From assembly GCF_016545825.1 (NCBI RefSeq), contig NC_052617.1, positions 3,482,001-3,546,000 of the forward strand: 64,000 nucleotides of DNA, given 5' to 3'. The notes below the pieces were generated by a model, which was not told the DNA's origin, did not search any database, and worked only from the letters and a program-made list of their open reading frames with translations. Every line of letters begins with the position of its first letter. Position 1 is the stretch's first letter. The DNA is from Eucalyptus grandis. Taxonomy: Eukaryota; Streptophyta; Magnoliopsida; Myrtales; Myrtaceae. The position numbers and the translations under genes were made by a program. This document shows positions 1-11,323 of the stretch, piece by piece.

Positions 1-284
1 TGCAATTACAATGCAGTTTTTGTGAATGCTTAGAAAGATGCTGCATGCTAGAATTCTTTTGAGATCTAATCTAACATTGTGAGTCAGCTAAAGTAGGGCA
101 ATTGCTATCCCATTGTGTAGAATTCACTTAGATACCCTGCATGAACGAGAGGAAACAATGAAGTTGATAGACAAACTCACCAGATGGTCATTACTCAAGC
201 CATGCTGTATCTAGTCCATTTCACGAGTCCTTTTCTTTTCCCCATTGGCTTACAACACTTTGTTTGCACAATTGACATGTGCAG

Positions 285-1164
285 TGCACCCAATAGAGAA
301 TGAACTGAAAGACCCGATGCAGATGAAGTCGATAGTACGTTCATCACTGACACTATGCTCAGCTGTCTACATCGCAACCAGCTTCTTTGGGTTTCTTCTC
401 TTTGGGGATCAGACGCTGGATGATGTACTGGCAAATTTTGATGGGGATCTAGGAATTCCTTACAGCATGATGCTCAATGATATAGTGAGAATTAGCTATG
501 GAATCCACCTCATGCTTGTTTTCCCTATTGTGTTTTTCTCACTTCGGCTCAATCTGGACGGCCTCCTTTTTCCCTATGCAAAAATTCCCATCGCCTTCAA
601 CAACAGGAGATTTTATTCAGTGACAGCAGCGCTAATGGGTTTTATATTTCTGGGAGCAAACTTTGTACCCAGCATCTGGGATGCTTTCCAATTTACCGGC
701 GCCACTGCAGCAACCTCTGTCGGGTTCATATTTCCATCTGCAATTGCTCTTAGGTATGCACTGTTACTAATGATGAATGCTGAGAGCCCTTCCTTCAAGA
801 AGCCATGTTATCAGGATATGTCATCAATGAAGTGTGTAATCATAGATTCATTAGCGGCTTGCACGATGCTAGCATATTGGATAGCATGAATATCATGTGG
901 AAAATTTTCATGGACCATTGCTATCCCTAGTTGGCCTCATCACCTTCATCCTCTGACTTTGTCTTATCTCTTTTTGAACACGACATTCATCCTCTTGACT
1001 TGAACATCCTGCACCTGTTTTGCAGGGATACTCATGGGGTTGCAACAAAGAAAGACAAAGTTCTGTCATGGATCATGATCTTGCTGGCTGTATCATCAAG
1101 CATAGTGGCACTCTCGAGCGACGTTTATGGTTTCTTTAACAGTGACGAAGGAGTTGGAAGCTGA
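285..1164 (+). CDS. AVT6E: AVT6-type vacuolar amino-acid transporter, C-terminal exons (5' end outside window)
   Basis: Two exons are visible: 285-753 and 1026-1164, stop TGA at 1162-1164. The first opens after an acceptor (tgtgcag at 278-284) with the last two bases of a split Val codon, reading HPIENEL; the donor at 754 is gtatgc and the next acceptor ends at 1025, rebuilding Arg and then DTHGVATKKDK. About 202 residues are encoded, with five likely membrane segments. Motifs such as FGFLLFGDQTLDDVLANFD, HLMLVFPIVFF and ANFVPSIWDAFQFTGATAA are typical of the AAAP/SLC38-like AVT6 clade, which in plants exports amino acids from the vacuole. From memory it resembles AVT6E more than AVT6A-D. One oddity is an extra Lys in FPYAKIPIAF, where relatives read FPYAIPIAF, a 3-nt insertion that keeps the frame. 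Earlier exons, with the N-terminal half, lie left of position 1. The family is secure; the exact member is less so. Confidence 0.88.
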
Positions 1165-1582
1165 CAAAAAACGAGGGGATCGATTTGACTTTTCTCAAGC
1201 AACACCAAACTTCGGTCTCAGACATTGAAATGAACTGATTAACACAGGGACGGGAGGAGGAAGAGGATGCATCCAATTGTTTGATTCAGCTGTCCAAAGA
1301 GCTAATTCGCCCGTACATAGTGCTTTCACATTCCCTTGCCATTTTTGTGCATACGAAACTGTGACCTCTCTTGCCCGTTCTTAAGGCTGAAGATGAGGAT
1401 ATACTACACAACACAAGTCCAGATTCAGACGTTAAAAGATGTATTTTTGGCATATCTTGCTATGGTTATTGGAACTCGGGCCGAGATGGAAACTTGGGCT
1501 TGGATTGTGGTCCAAGAAAATTGCTTGTTGGCCCATATATTTCGCAATTGGATCAAATTTCTTATAATTCAACCGTCTCATT
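1165..1582. other. AVT6 3' UTR and flank
   Basis: The stretch follows the AVT6 stop codon. It probably carries the 3' UTR for the first few hundred bases and then AT-rich spacer. No further exon or RNA gene is visible. Short open frames at 1336-1613 have no recognisable content. Confidence 0.5.
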
Positions 1583-2165
1583 TGGGAAATTTTTTGAAAA
1601 ATTTCTAAACTAATTACACTTTTATTAATTCAGTCTTGAATCTTTCAATTTTGTCAATTGAATATTAAATATTTTGACAATTTGCTAAAGAATCTGTATG
1701 TTGGCTAGAAATTGATGATGTGGACATCGATCATCCTACGTTAGTACAGTCGGTGCTAACGTTGATTTTTTTCGAAAATATTTTTTAATAGTCTTTTTCT
1801 TTTCTTTACTTTTTTTTTTTTTTTAATTTAGGGTTGGCAATGGTCACCAGCCCAAGCGAGGGCCTAGACACCCCTCTCGACACTGGGGAGGGCGTCCCGG
1901 CCTTAAGTTCAAAACAAAAAAGTGAAGGAAAAGATAAAGAATAAAAATTCAAAATTCAAAAATATTAAATTATTATTTAAAAATTGTCAACGTCGGCATA
2001 AGTCGTGTTATATGAAATGATTGGCGTTCATGTCAGCAATTTTCGGTCAAAATAGATTCAATTAGCAAAATTAAAAAATGTTTATGGCTCAATTGGCAAA
2101 ATTAAAAAAATTAACATTAAATTAACAAATGTATAATAGGTTTGAGACTTTCTTCACAATTTTCC
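1583..2165. mobile_element. Long-inverted-repeat DNA element (MULE or fold-back like), decayed
   Basis: The two ends are imperfect inverted copies of each other over roughly 200 bases. The left arm reads gggaaattttttgaaaaatt, then a run with 'ttgtcaattgaat', and ends near 'gctaacgttg'. The reverse complement of the right arm shows ggaaaattgtgaagaaag, 'ttgccaattgag' and 'gccgacgttgac' in the same order. The centre (about 1840-1910) is a short GC-rich piece with a gcgagggcc motif. No coding sequence is present. The same word set (caattgagtc, 'gctaacgttg', a poly-T arm) recurs at 7050-7417 and in weaker form elsewhere. Superfamily is inferred from the long arms only; no clean target duplication was found. 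Confidence 0.55.
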
Positions 2166-2217
2166 AGTTTCATTTACAATTTCACTCCTCTCTCTCACAC
2201 TTCATCCCAAAATTTTA

Positions 2218-2975
2218 AGGTGCGTTTGTTTGTATTTACGTTAAAAAATTGTTAGGGGAACGAAAATAGAAAAAAACTATTTTTGTTTTGGAAAACAATT
2301 TTTGACTAAAAAGACGTGTTTGGTAAACTTATTCCGGGAATAAAAAGTGAATAAAAACATGTTTGATAAATTTGTATTCTTTTTTTTTCTTTTAATTTTT
2401 TAATATTTTTATTTTATTTTTTTTTTATTTTATTTTTCCTTTTTTTCTTTCTTTTTTTTTTTTTCTTCTTTTGGCCGGTCGCTAGCCTCGACCATGGGCG
2501 ACGCCTCGCCCAGCCACGATGAGGGCGAGGCTCGACTCGCCTTGGTTGGGCGAGCTCGGGCTCGCCTGGATCGGCGAGGCCGAGCTCACCCAGCCACCGG
2601 CGAGGCTCGGCCTCACCATATCCGGGCGAGCCTAAGCTCGTGCAACCATCGGCAAGGCTCGGCCTCACCGGATCTAGGCGAGCCCGAGGTCGCCGGCCCT
2701 CGACGGCCGGTTGCCGGCCAAAAAAAGGAAGAAGAAAAGAAGAAGAAAAAAAGAGAAGAAAAGAAAGGAGAAAGAAAATTTTTCTTCAAAAGTGTTTCGA
2801 AATAAAAAAAAAAGTTTTTTTTTTTCTTATTTCTGTTTTAATTTTGTTCCCATAACAAAAAAAATTTTGAACAAAACGCAAACAAACGCGTTTCTGTTTT
2901 TTTTTTTTTTTTATCGGAACAAAAAATCAGAAAATCTGTTCATGAACGAGAAAAAAAAAACAAACATGCAGGCCC
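2218..2975. mobile_element. Non-autonomous GC-core DNA element, copy C (Harbinger-like)
   Basis: A trinucleotide TTA stands at 2215-2217 and again at 2976-2978, a possible target duplication of the PIF/Harbinger kind. The left end begins AGGTGCGTTTGTTTG and the right end, read on the other strand, GGGCCTGCATGTTTG. Between AT-rich arms with long T or A runs lies a core at about 2475-2725 rich in gcgaggctcgg and ggcgagcc words. It has no transposase. The same arrangement is seen in copies A, B and D at 46.4-49.8 kb. A second inverted pair (gcgtttgtttg at 2222-2232 and its complement at 2879-2889) lies inside, so the right boundary is uncertain. Confidence 0.5.
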
Positions 2976-2978
2976 TTA

Positions 2979-3998
2979 TATTCCAATGTCTACCAAACTT
3001 GGATCCAATTGCAACCGAGGACAACCCATGAAGTTGAACCTAGCTCCACATGATTCACTATCTAAATACGATTTTCATACTCAAAAATTAATGAAGAAAG
3101 GGAAATTCCCTTGCGAACGAGATCCTATAATCACGTACTCAGAACCATCTGGGGTGCTTCTTGAAGCGCTAATTATTGCAGTGAGAACGAGTTGACCACG
3201 AGGCGATTTTGATATTCGCGAGCGCAGGACCTGGAAGGAGGGGCGGGCGCGAGAGAGAGGGTTATATGCGCGTGCGACGAACACCGACACCCGTCGAGAT
3301 CAATGTAATTATCATTTTGCTTACCAAAGAAGACGCACCGAGTGTCTTGCTTTTGATGTTTGGTGGCGCGGAATCTTTGAACGTTTGTGGAAACGAGCTC
3401 CAGCGAATGGGACGAGCGAAACGTGGGGGATTGATGACAATAGCCTAAAAAAAAAAAAGGTCGCGTGGAAGAGAGCCGTCTTCTTCTTACAACCCAAAAG
3501 CACCCAACAGAGAAAAGCTAGAAGCTAGCTGCAACATGGGAGAGGATGGAGATGGTGGCCGGCATGGCATCAGGCCCCTGATACATGCACGTTCGCGCGG
3601 CTTGGTGCCTCTCACCAACCGGGAAATAACTCTTGAAGATGAATTTGGACACGGTCTAGATGATTCAAATGCATCTTGGTCTTACTTCAGCAGTGCCCAT
3701 CTCTCTCTCTCTCTCTCTCTCTCTAGAAAGTTGTGCAGATTCAAAGGAGGGAAAAATAGATGGACCCGTTCCATAATTGATATGAAATGGACGAAACATG
3801 TGATCACGTCCCAGATTTTTCTTGATCCAGAAACATGATTAGCTGTGGTTGGTAAATGAGTTTAAAAATAACTAATCAACTTGTACTCGCATAAGCACTT
3901 TCAGAAATCAAAGCCCCATGTTCAGCTTGTGCGCATTTCCACATAGGGGACAGCAGGAAGATAAAAACGTACTTCATGGGTGTATATTCTACATTAAA
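2979..3998. other. Intergenic spacer with a CT microsatellite
   Basis: No gene is supported here. A CT run occupies 3701-3724. An open frame at 3536-3838 begins with a reasonable ATG, but its product passes through the translated CT repeat and resembles nothing I know. The rest is unremarkable unique-looking DNA. Confidence 0.5.
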
Positions 3999-4001
3999 TT
4001 A

Positions 4002-4748
4002 AGGTTGCGTTTGATGGTCAAGATAAAATTCAAGATAAAATAAAATTTATCTTATCCTGCATTTGGTGACTCCGCAAGATAAGATAAATTTGAATATAAG
4101 AAGAATATAGGCTGGATAAAATTATCCCATGGATGAAGTGGGATAAAAGTAGATAAAATTTCTAATATTCAAAATAGGAAAATTATTTTGCTCAAATAAC
4201 AAACTTCTTAAGTTAACAAATTTAAAATTATATTTCAATATAAATAATTTTTTATTCTAATATAAGAAATTCAAAATAAAATTTATTTATTTAATTTATT
4301 TATATCTTCTTATTTTTTATTTTTTTATTTATATTTTGAATCTAATTTTATCTTATAATATAAATTTAATAAATATATATTTATTACATATTTGAGGTGT
4401 TTTAGTATTTTAGGTCTATTAGTATAGTTTTCTATTTAATAAAATTTTATTAAAGAACGATGGAAGGGAAAGAAAGAAATAAAAAAGAAATTAAGAAATG
4501 AAAATAAAATAAAAATAAAGTAGACAAATGTATTGCAAGAGAATTTTAGTGTCTCCGTTTGTAAAATTTGTGATTCATTTATATTGATATGTCATTTATA
4601 CTAAATAATATATGATATAATGCGAATTTATCCAACTTTATTATTATAATCACCAAACAGTTGATAAGATATAATAAAATTCTCTGGATTTCATATCATA
4701 TCCTATTTATTCATATCTTGATTAAAAATTTGAACAACTAAATGTAAC
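4002..4748. mobile_element. MITE-like element with TTA target duplication
   Basis: TTA at 3999-4001 and 4749-4751 bracket an element of about 750 bases. The left end reads AGGTTGCGTTTGATGGTCAAG; the right end on the reverse strand reads AGTTACATTTAGTTGTTCAAA, so the terminal repeats match over about 18 positions with mismatches. Subterminal words (aagataaaa, atatcttg) are also inverted between the arms. The interior is very AT-rich with no coding capacity. A 3-bp TTA duplication suggests PIF/Harbinger, though with ends this degenerate the assignment is tentative. Confidence 0.5.
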
Positions 4749-4753
4749 TTAAG

Positions 4754-7049
4754 AGATAATTTGTATTGACAATTTTTAAAAGTATAATTGACTCCTAAAA
4801 TTTACACAAAAAAATAATTAAATCATTCTAGTAAATCTATTTAGCTTGGCTAATGAAAAATGCTCATGTGGTTTTTATTTATAATTTTCTCCTTTATGTG
4901 ATGATGACGTGATGATTTGATTTTTTGATAGAAATTTATTTAAATTATATTAAGAAAATTAGCCAATTCTGATATTAAAAAAAAAAAGGAAAAGCCAAGT
5001 TCGGCCCTCTCTTTCACTGTCCCGCCATCGCGAGCTGCCCCACCACTAATGACCCTCGACTAAATCTAGGCAAGGATTGTTAGCCATCCCCCATCATCGC
5101 CACCCTTCCTGATGATGGTTGGGCGATGATAGCAAGAGTTGTGAGCCCTCACATTTTTATTTAATTTAAAGATTTAGCTAATCTTTAATGTAATCTATCT
5201 AAAATTTAGATTAAAAAAGCAGATTTAGATCAAAATGATGTCATATTAGCCTAATGCTTCATGTTTTAACTATGTTATTGCCATGTAGGAGGGGAAAAAA
5301 AACTACATCAACATTTTTTGTTAGTCGATTTGGATCGAGTTTTTTTTTTAATCGAATAAAAAGGAATCTTTCATCAGTGGTTGTGAATGACTAATTTTTT
5401 TTTATTCAATCTTTTCGATCTTTCATTCATTTATCATAATGAAACATGAGAGAAACATAGAAAGCTTCCAAGCCAAGTAAATCCCAAAAGGGCTGCAAAA
5501 TAAAACAAACCCAAAAAAACAAAAGAATACGGCTTGAAGTTATAAGCACACTTTCATCCCAAAAGATGAGATTTGTTATAGTATCAAAAAACAATCAGTA
5601 GCCAATCACCGAAATCGTTAGTGATAGACGTACATCAAGATATTTCCCTCCAAAAAGTATAGCTTGCATTGTGCAACACCATCACCATATGGAGACAAGA
5701 ATAACAATGACATATTGAACACCACCAGATAAAGATTTAGATTGACAGAAAAAAGCTCCCGAATTTAGATTAACACCTAAATCAAGAGAGGAGAGGTTCT
5801 ACTGAATCTCGAAAAAGTCATAAAACCGTGTCTTGGGGGTCATGCTAGCTGGACTGATGACAACATTCTCACAAAATTTACAATTATAAGTAGATTTATT
5901 CATTACGAGTGAAAAAAGGCACCAACAACAAACAAAAAGAAGACGCCAAACAAGGTGGAAAAAGTCTCCTGGATTAAATCGAGAGGAGAAAAAAGGAAAT
6001 TAAGGTCTAGAAACGAAAGTCATGGCAAAGCAGGCTATCAGCTTCAGAAATTGAGGCTTATAGGCTACCGGAGAAGTTTCTTTCAGGGAGGATTGTTTAG
6101 GAGAGGCAGGGTATTTTTTTTTTTTTATTTTTGAAAGATTTATGGAGTTAATGGAATTACTTAATTGCACTAATTTGATAAATTTTAAGGTTTTTTTCTT
6201 TAGTCTGTGATAAGTTTTAAGATTAGTTTGCACTTTTTTAAAAATTTTAACTCAATTACACTTTGCAGTGCATTTCTCTCTTAAAATAAAAAGCATCCTC
6301 TCCACGTTCTTATCACCAAGTCAAAAGCGCCCAAGAGAATATACCACCTACGATAATTTTTAAACATTTCAAGTGTCGGTAACGAACTTTTTTTTCTTTG
6401 GCGGTAGCATACTTTTTTTTTTTTTTTTTTCAAGGCGGTAGCATACTTGATTAATGAAGACTATTGGGGTTAATTTGTGGTCAATGGGACCCATGTCTCT
6501 TAAAATAGACCAAACCACTCTCTCTTTTTATAGGAAATTGGAAAATTTGTTAGCGTGGGGGGGCTACCGTGTCTCTTGGACAACCCCCTTTTTGGTCTTA
6601 ATTAATCATATGATGGGATGAGACATTGCACACAACACCTAGTTTTCTAAGTCGCAATCAAAACCCAAAGACAAGCGAAATGATCATGGCGGAGCTGTCA
6701 TCCATCATATGCATCTTCTCCCGTCGTCCGTTTGAATGTTCTGTTGAGTGACGCCTTCTCTGAACTTTCTTCAACGTCGATTCTGTTGACCTTCCTTTTT
6801 TCTCCTTTTCTTTTTTCATTTTCTCAAAGAAAAAAAATATATATATGAAGGACCATGTGATGTGAACGTATATGTCCTGTGACGAAGGCATAATGTGCAA
6901 CCGAGACGTTTCCAGCTCTTACAAGCAACAGGCTAATCACCGGCAAAGAAAAGTTAAGTATAAATTCAACGGTGTGGTTGGATAGAAAGTCTTTTGAGTC
7001 ATTTTTCTTGGCGAGGCGCTATTTCTGCCATTGATTGGTTCCTAATACA
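4754..7049. other. AT-rich intergenic DNA with probable transposon relics
   Basis: No gene is supported. At about 4760-5290 an AT-rich, inverted-repeat-like sequence surrounds a GC-richer piece (5003-5150, words such as ccctcgact and gatgatgg) and resembles the long-inverted-repeat elements elsewhere in the window. From 5400 to 6000 the sequence is A-rich with no recognisable frame. Poly-T tracts occur at 6113-6127 and 6413-6430. Small open frames at 6000-6233 and 6658-6900 look like chance. Confidence 0.4.
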
Positions 7050-7417
7050 AGAGGAAAAGTACAAAAAAAGTTCTAAATCTATTATATTGCTACAGAAAAA
7101 AATCCTAAACCTATTTCATTTTTTGTGGCCAAGACATCAACCATAGGCCATAGGAGGGAAAAAAATGGGAAAGGAAAAAAAGGCAAAGAAGAAAAAGAAA
7201 AAAAGGAAAATATTAATAAAAAGTCAATAAGTTATTAAAAAATTTTAAACAATTGTCCACGGTGGACATTTATGTCAACAATTTTCAACCTAAGATGGCT
7301 AGATGGACTCAATTGGTATCACTATGAAAATGTTTAAGACTAAATTGGTCTAATTGAAAATTTTATTATTGAATTATACTAATATAATAGGCTTAAAAAA
7401 ATTGGGTACTTTTCCCC
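7050..7417. mobile_element. Short inverted-repeat element related to the 1.6-2.2 kb element
   Basis: The left end reads aggaaaagtac followed by 'aaatctattatattg'. The right end, reverse complemented, reads ggggaaaagtaccc followed by 'aagcctattatatt'. The interior shares the words 'gtcaacaattttc' and 'actcaattgg' with the element at 1583-2165. It is about 370 bases long with no coding sequence. I could not find an exact target duplication. Confidence 0.5.
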
Positions 7418-10400
7418 AAATATTAGTGTAAGAAGAAAGAACACCCGGCTAAATTTTCAATGAAATTTTCCACTTCAACTAATCATGACTAATGAAAAAA
7501 AAAAAAATCTATTCCAAAAGCTTAACTATAATTGAAAATGCGAATATTCCAACACATCCTCCATCGACTAAGTACAGGACCCAACAGCAATCGTGCTTTC
7601 AATCGGTGAATCTGCTCTTTTGCTTGGTACTCGACTCCAGCTGCGATTGTGTACGAGAGTGAGAGCGACGGATGCGTCGAGTGCCATCCAATTTGGTTCA
7701 GCCATTTTCGGGGCCAGGGGTGTGTAAGCCGCAGCAGATTCTCAGTAGTCGTTTCGTTGAAAACACCAGCAATGGTCATGTAATCGAAGATTATACGAAA
7801 AGTCAGCCAGGAACAAACGCACCACAGAAAAAGGGAGAATGGCGGAGGGTGGGAAGAAGATGGAGTTGGTGAAGAAGGGAAGAGCGGCGGCGGAGATTGC
7901 GCGCAAAACGTTGGAGGGCCAACGACAGATGCGCGGCCGGCTGCGGTGGCCAGCCTGTCTTGACCTTGTCCTGCTGATCGCCTCTCCTCCACGCGTCCTC
8001 GCCCTGCTGCTCCTGCCTTTCTTTTCATTTCCGGGACTTAGTATAATGGGTGCTGTCATTAAATAAGGATCTTTGGTATTTATTTAGTCGCAAATCTGCT
8101 TGATTGTGATTTCTATACCTTTTCAGTGTAGTGCGATCCACTGGACCAATCAATGTAGTCTACATCTCGCCTAATCTTTTTTTTTCCTTCTTCCATCTTG
8201 ATACAATTGCAATTATTAGATCATCGAACTCTAGTCTGATTGAAATTATTCGAGATAAAAATAGTAAAAAAAAAAGGAAGAATAATGCCTTTTGTTCTTT
8301 GCTTCGTGAAATTTAGGATATGTTTATTTAGCTAATTAAGATTTCTTGTAATTCGGTTTTCATATTTTCACGGATTTAAAAACCATTGGCAATAAAGAAA
8401 ATGCCCACATCGAAAAAGGAGGAAAACGCATCTAATAGAATACAACTCATTTTGTCCATCCAGACGCTTACACAAAGGACCATCGATCAAGATGTTCTTT
8501 TTGTCTATTGTTTTCATTCTTCGCTGCAGCATTTGAATCCTATTATCGTTTCATCTTTTTGGGACCAACTTCAAAAATCAGCTTCAAATATTTCACGGAA
8601 ATAAGACGCTGAATTAAATCACTGTAATTTCTAAGCAACATGTCGGGATCTGTTGTAATTTACCGGTGCTTTTTTTTTTATTACATTTTTTATTCACTTT
8701 ATTTTGTGTGTTTGGGTAGAATGCGATAGAGATTTGAGTTCGTAGCTTTCTAGAACATACAGTCAAATCAAGCACGAAAGTTGTTTGTCAAAATGTCAAA
8801 ACTAGCTATTGTTGGCTTAAAAATTTTGCGGTCCATATATTTTCGTTGTCGTCTATTAACCTTTTTATAATTTTTTTTTTCTAGACTTTCTCCATCTTTT
8901 TGATGAAGAAATTGAAAACTCATATGTCAAGTTGTCCAGGTCCATCATCCGATACTATATATGGGGCGGAACTACCTCAATACATATGATTTAAAATAAT
9001 GAAAAGTCAGTTTCGAGTTAGTCACCGAATAAGAGAAAACTAATGATTTTTGCTTGAAACCGATTTCAGTGTAAAACGTTGTCCTTAGACATGAATTTTT
9101 TTGCAAAACAAACGCTTCCATAGTTATAATAGCAAATCATCAGTGCCATTGACATCCTTCAAGCCAATTATCCTCCGTCAAGGTTTCATCAATGAACACC
9201 ATTAAAAATCCGCATACATAGACAAAAGAAGGCAAACGGTATTGAGATGATATTCACGTAGCTTAAGTGAAATAAAAATGATGTCTTTTTGACTAAAAAC
9301 AGTATGATATAACTTCAATGGAAGGTAAATGTATCATATTAATAGAAGTTTGGAGTTGTTAATATTATAAGAAAAAAATTGGCGTAAATATATCACAATG
9401 GATATAATTCAAGGTTTTTGATGTCACAAATAAAATTTTAGAATAAATGTGTAACAGTGGATATAATTTAGAATTTTTTGTGGCTTTTTCCTTTAGTTAT
9501 TTGCAAACCTAAGAAATCCTAAGGCACCATGAAGTTTTATGTAGATATGTAATTTGTTGGATCCGTTTTATAATAATTCTTAGAATTGTTAGGTTAGTTT
9601 ATGATTGTCCGATGATCCAATATAGTCTTTTAGCTCTACAAATAATGTTGACATGGACATGTGACTTACGTTAGAAAGTCCTACAAAAAATTATATAGTG
9701 TAATAGATATATCTTAATTAGTCTTGAGCTTATTTGCTTGAGTTTTTTTAGTAAATATAGGTCTAGTCAAAATGTCAATGATTCGAACTTGAGCTTCTCT
9801 TAGTGGTCCCCCTATATGAACATATCAAGCTTTTATTGCGCATCACAACATATGGCATCAGAGTTGACGATTAATTTGTAGATCTAATCTGTTTCGGTAT
9901 GTATTGAATATCTTAATGAGAAAATCTCATGATCAATGCTAATTTCACAAGGCAAACTACTTTTGAGGTATTTTGGCGAGAACATACCATGGATAGTTGA
10001 TTTGGAAACACAAGTTGCAGACCATAGGTCAAAACAGGTATTGGGCTATAAAAATGCGATCTTGAGTTAACACTTAATGGTGATTGTTGTGCATAGTTTA
10101 TCATAAGGACGTAGAGATTCAAGTCAATAAAGGTCAACACAGAAGGATACCGACATCAGGGGCAACATGCCCAACATTGCAGTTCGGATGCATTAAGTAA
10201 AACTTATCGAGATGCACATATGAATTGTATTAGAGAAGTCATATATTAAGATTCGGCATTGTGCAGAGCAGTTAATATATTGATCTAAGTCCAATGGAAT
10301 AAGTTAATGGGATCAGATGGATGGATGAGACGTATGATCCAGCTATGGAATCGAATTCCATTGGTCATTCAGCAATTCTCCATTCTTATGTCCCTTTCTA

Positions 10401-10966
10401 TTTTTGACATCCAAAACCATAGAGAATCCAAGTAAAAAAAGGAATGGCGCTCTTGGTTAACATGGTGGCAGTGGGAATCGACGACTTCTCTCGATTTCAC
10501 GCGTCGATATCTCCAATTTTGAAACACAAGCCTCGGAAAAGGACAAAGCCCACCTTCGTCAACAACAGCAACCCATCCAGCTCCACGCTCCCCCTGCTGG
10601 ACATTTCGCTCCCTCAAGTCTTGCCCCGCATAATACACTCGTTTAGCTGTCGCGTATGGGGACGAGATTTGGCAAACCACGTCAAATTTTTTTTATCAAA
10701 TTGGTAGCTTAGCGATCTCGCCATGAAATTCAAGAGGTTTCCTTTTGACATTCATTGTGAAAACGATCAAATCCGCGTGTGGAGACTGGAGAGAGAGAGA
10801 GAGGGAGGGATGGATGGATGGATGAGACATTGACATCGACAGACAACGTGCGTGCTTTCCTTCCTTCCTCGTCGGGACATTTCGTTTCCTTTTAATTTTA
10901 AAAACTTCCGGAATCAAAATCAAAGACGTGTTGAGCTGTTACCACTTGGACTCTCTGTCTCTGTTT
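7418..10966. other. Intergenic region upstream of CSLC12, with a GC-richer island and an eroded LTR primer site
   Basis: The segment 7540-8040 is GC-richer than its surroundings and has open frames on both strands (7522-8028 minus, 7839-8066 plus), but none resembles a known family and no splice pattern supports them. At 9851-9865 the word tatggcatcagag resembles the initiator-tRNA primer site of LTR retrotransposons (tggtatcagag), preceded by a sequence ending in ca, so 9500-9850 may be an old LTR. The frames at 10369-10707 overlap on both strands and are unrecognised. The last few hundred bases should contain the CSLC12 promoter. Confidence 0.4.
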
Positions 10967-10992
10967 TCTCTCTCTCTCTCTCTCTCTCTCCT
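10967..10992 (+). promoter_or_regulatory. CT microsatellite (pyrimidine patch) in the CSLC12 promoter or leader
   Basis: An uninterrupted TC repeat lies about 330 bases before the CSLC12 start codon. Pyrimidine patches are common near plant transcription starts, and similar tracts occur ahead of the ANT-like gene (30355-30371) and the GRF1-like gene (63105-63125 and 63212-63230). The regulatory role is inferred from position. Confidence 0.45.
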
Positions 10993-11061
10993 CTGCCTCC
11001 CTCCCTTATTACGTTCCTCCAGTTCTCGCACTTCTTCCTCAGAGCTGTAATTGATTGAGCG

Positions 11062-11150
11062 ATGAGTCCTTTGGCGCTCCGTTGCCTCCTCCTCGTTCAC
11101 GGCTCATGAATACCCCCTCTCTCCACGTCGTCCATCATTTTCTTCTCTAA
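11062..11150 (+). promoter_or_regulatory. Two overlapping uORFs in the CSLC12 leader
   Basis: Frame one runs from ATG 11062 to TGA 11109 and encodes MSPLALRCLLLVHGS. Frame two starts at 11106 within the same ATGA and ends TAA at 11150, encoding 14 residues. No other ATG lies between 11151 and the main start at 11324. If the transcript starts near the CT tract at 10967-10992, both uORFs are in the leader. An ATGA overlap can couple termination with re-initiation. Whether the leader is spliced is unknown. Confidence 0.5.
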
Positions 11151-11323
11151 TCCTCATTGGCATTAGCATTTTGATCTGATAAAAGCCACTTGGTCGCAAC
11201 ACGTTCGGTGTTTCTTGGCTCGCCTTCCCTGGAGTGAATCTTCTACGAAAGCTGAAAGCTTGGCCTTTCCTGCGAAGTGGGTGTGCTTCAAGAATCGAGA
11301 TTCGAGAAAATCAAGACTTAAAA

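Noticed and set aside
2414..2855. Open frames on both strands through gcgaggctcg words
   Set aside because: They run through a transposon GC core and into poly-Lys or poly-Glu; no family match.
7522..8066. A 168-residue minus-strand frame and an overlapping plus frame
   Set aside because: No recognisable family, no splice pattern, and both strands open because of local GC content.
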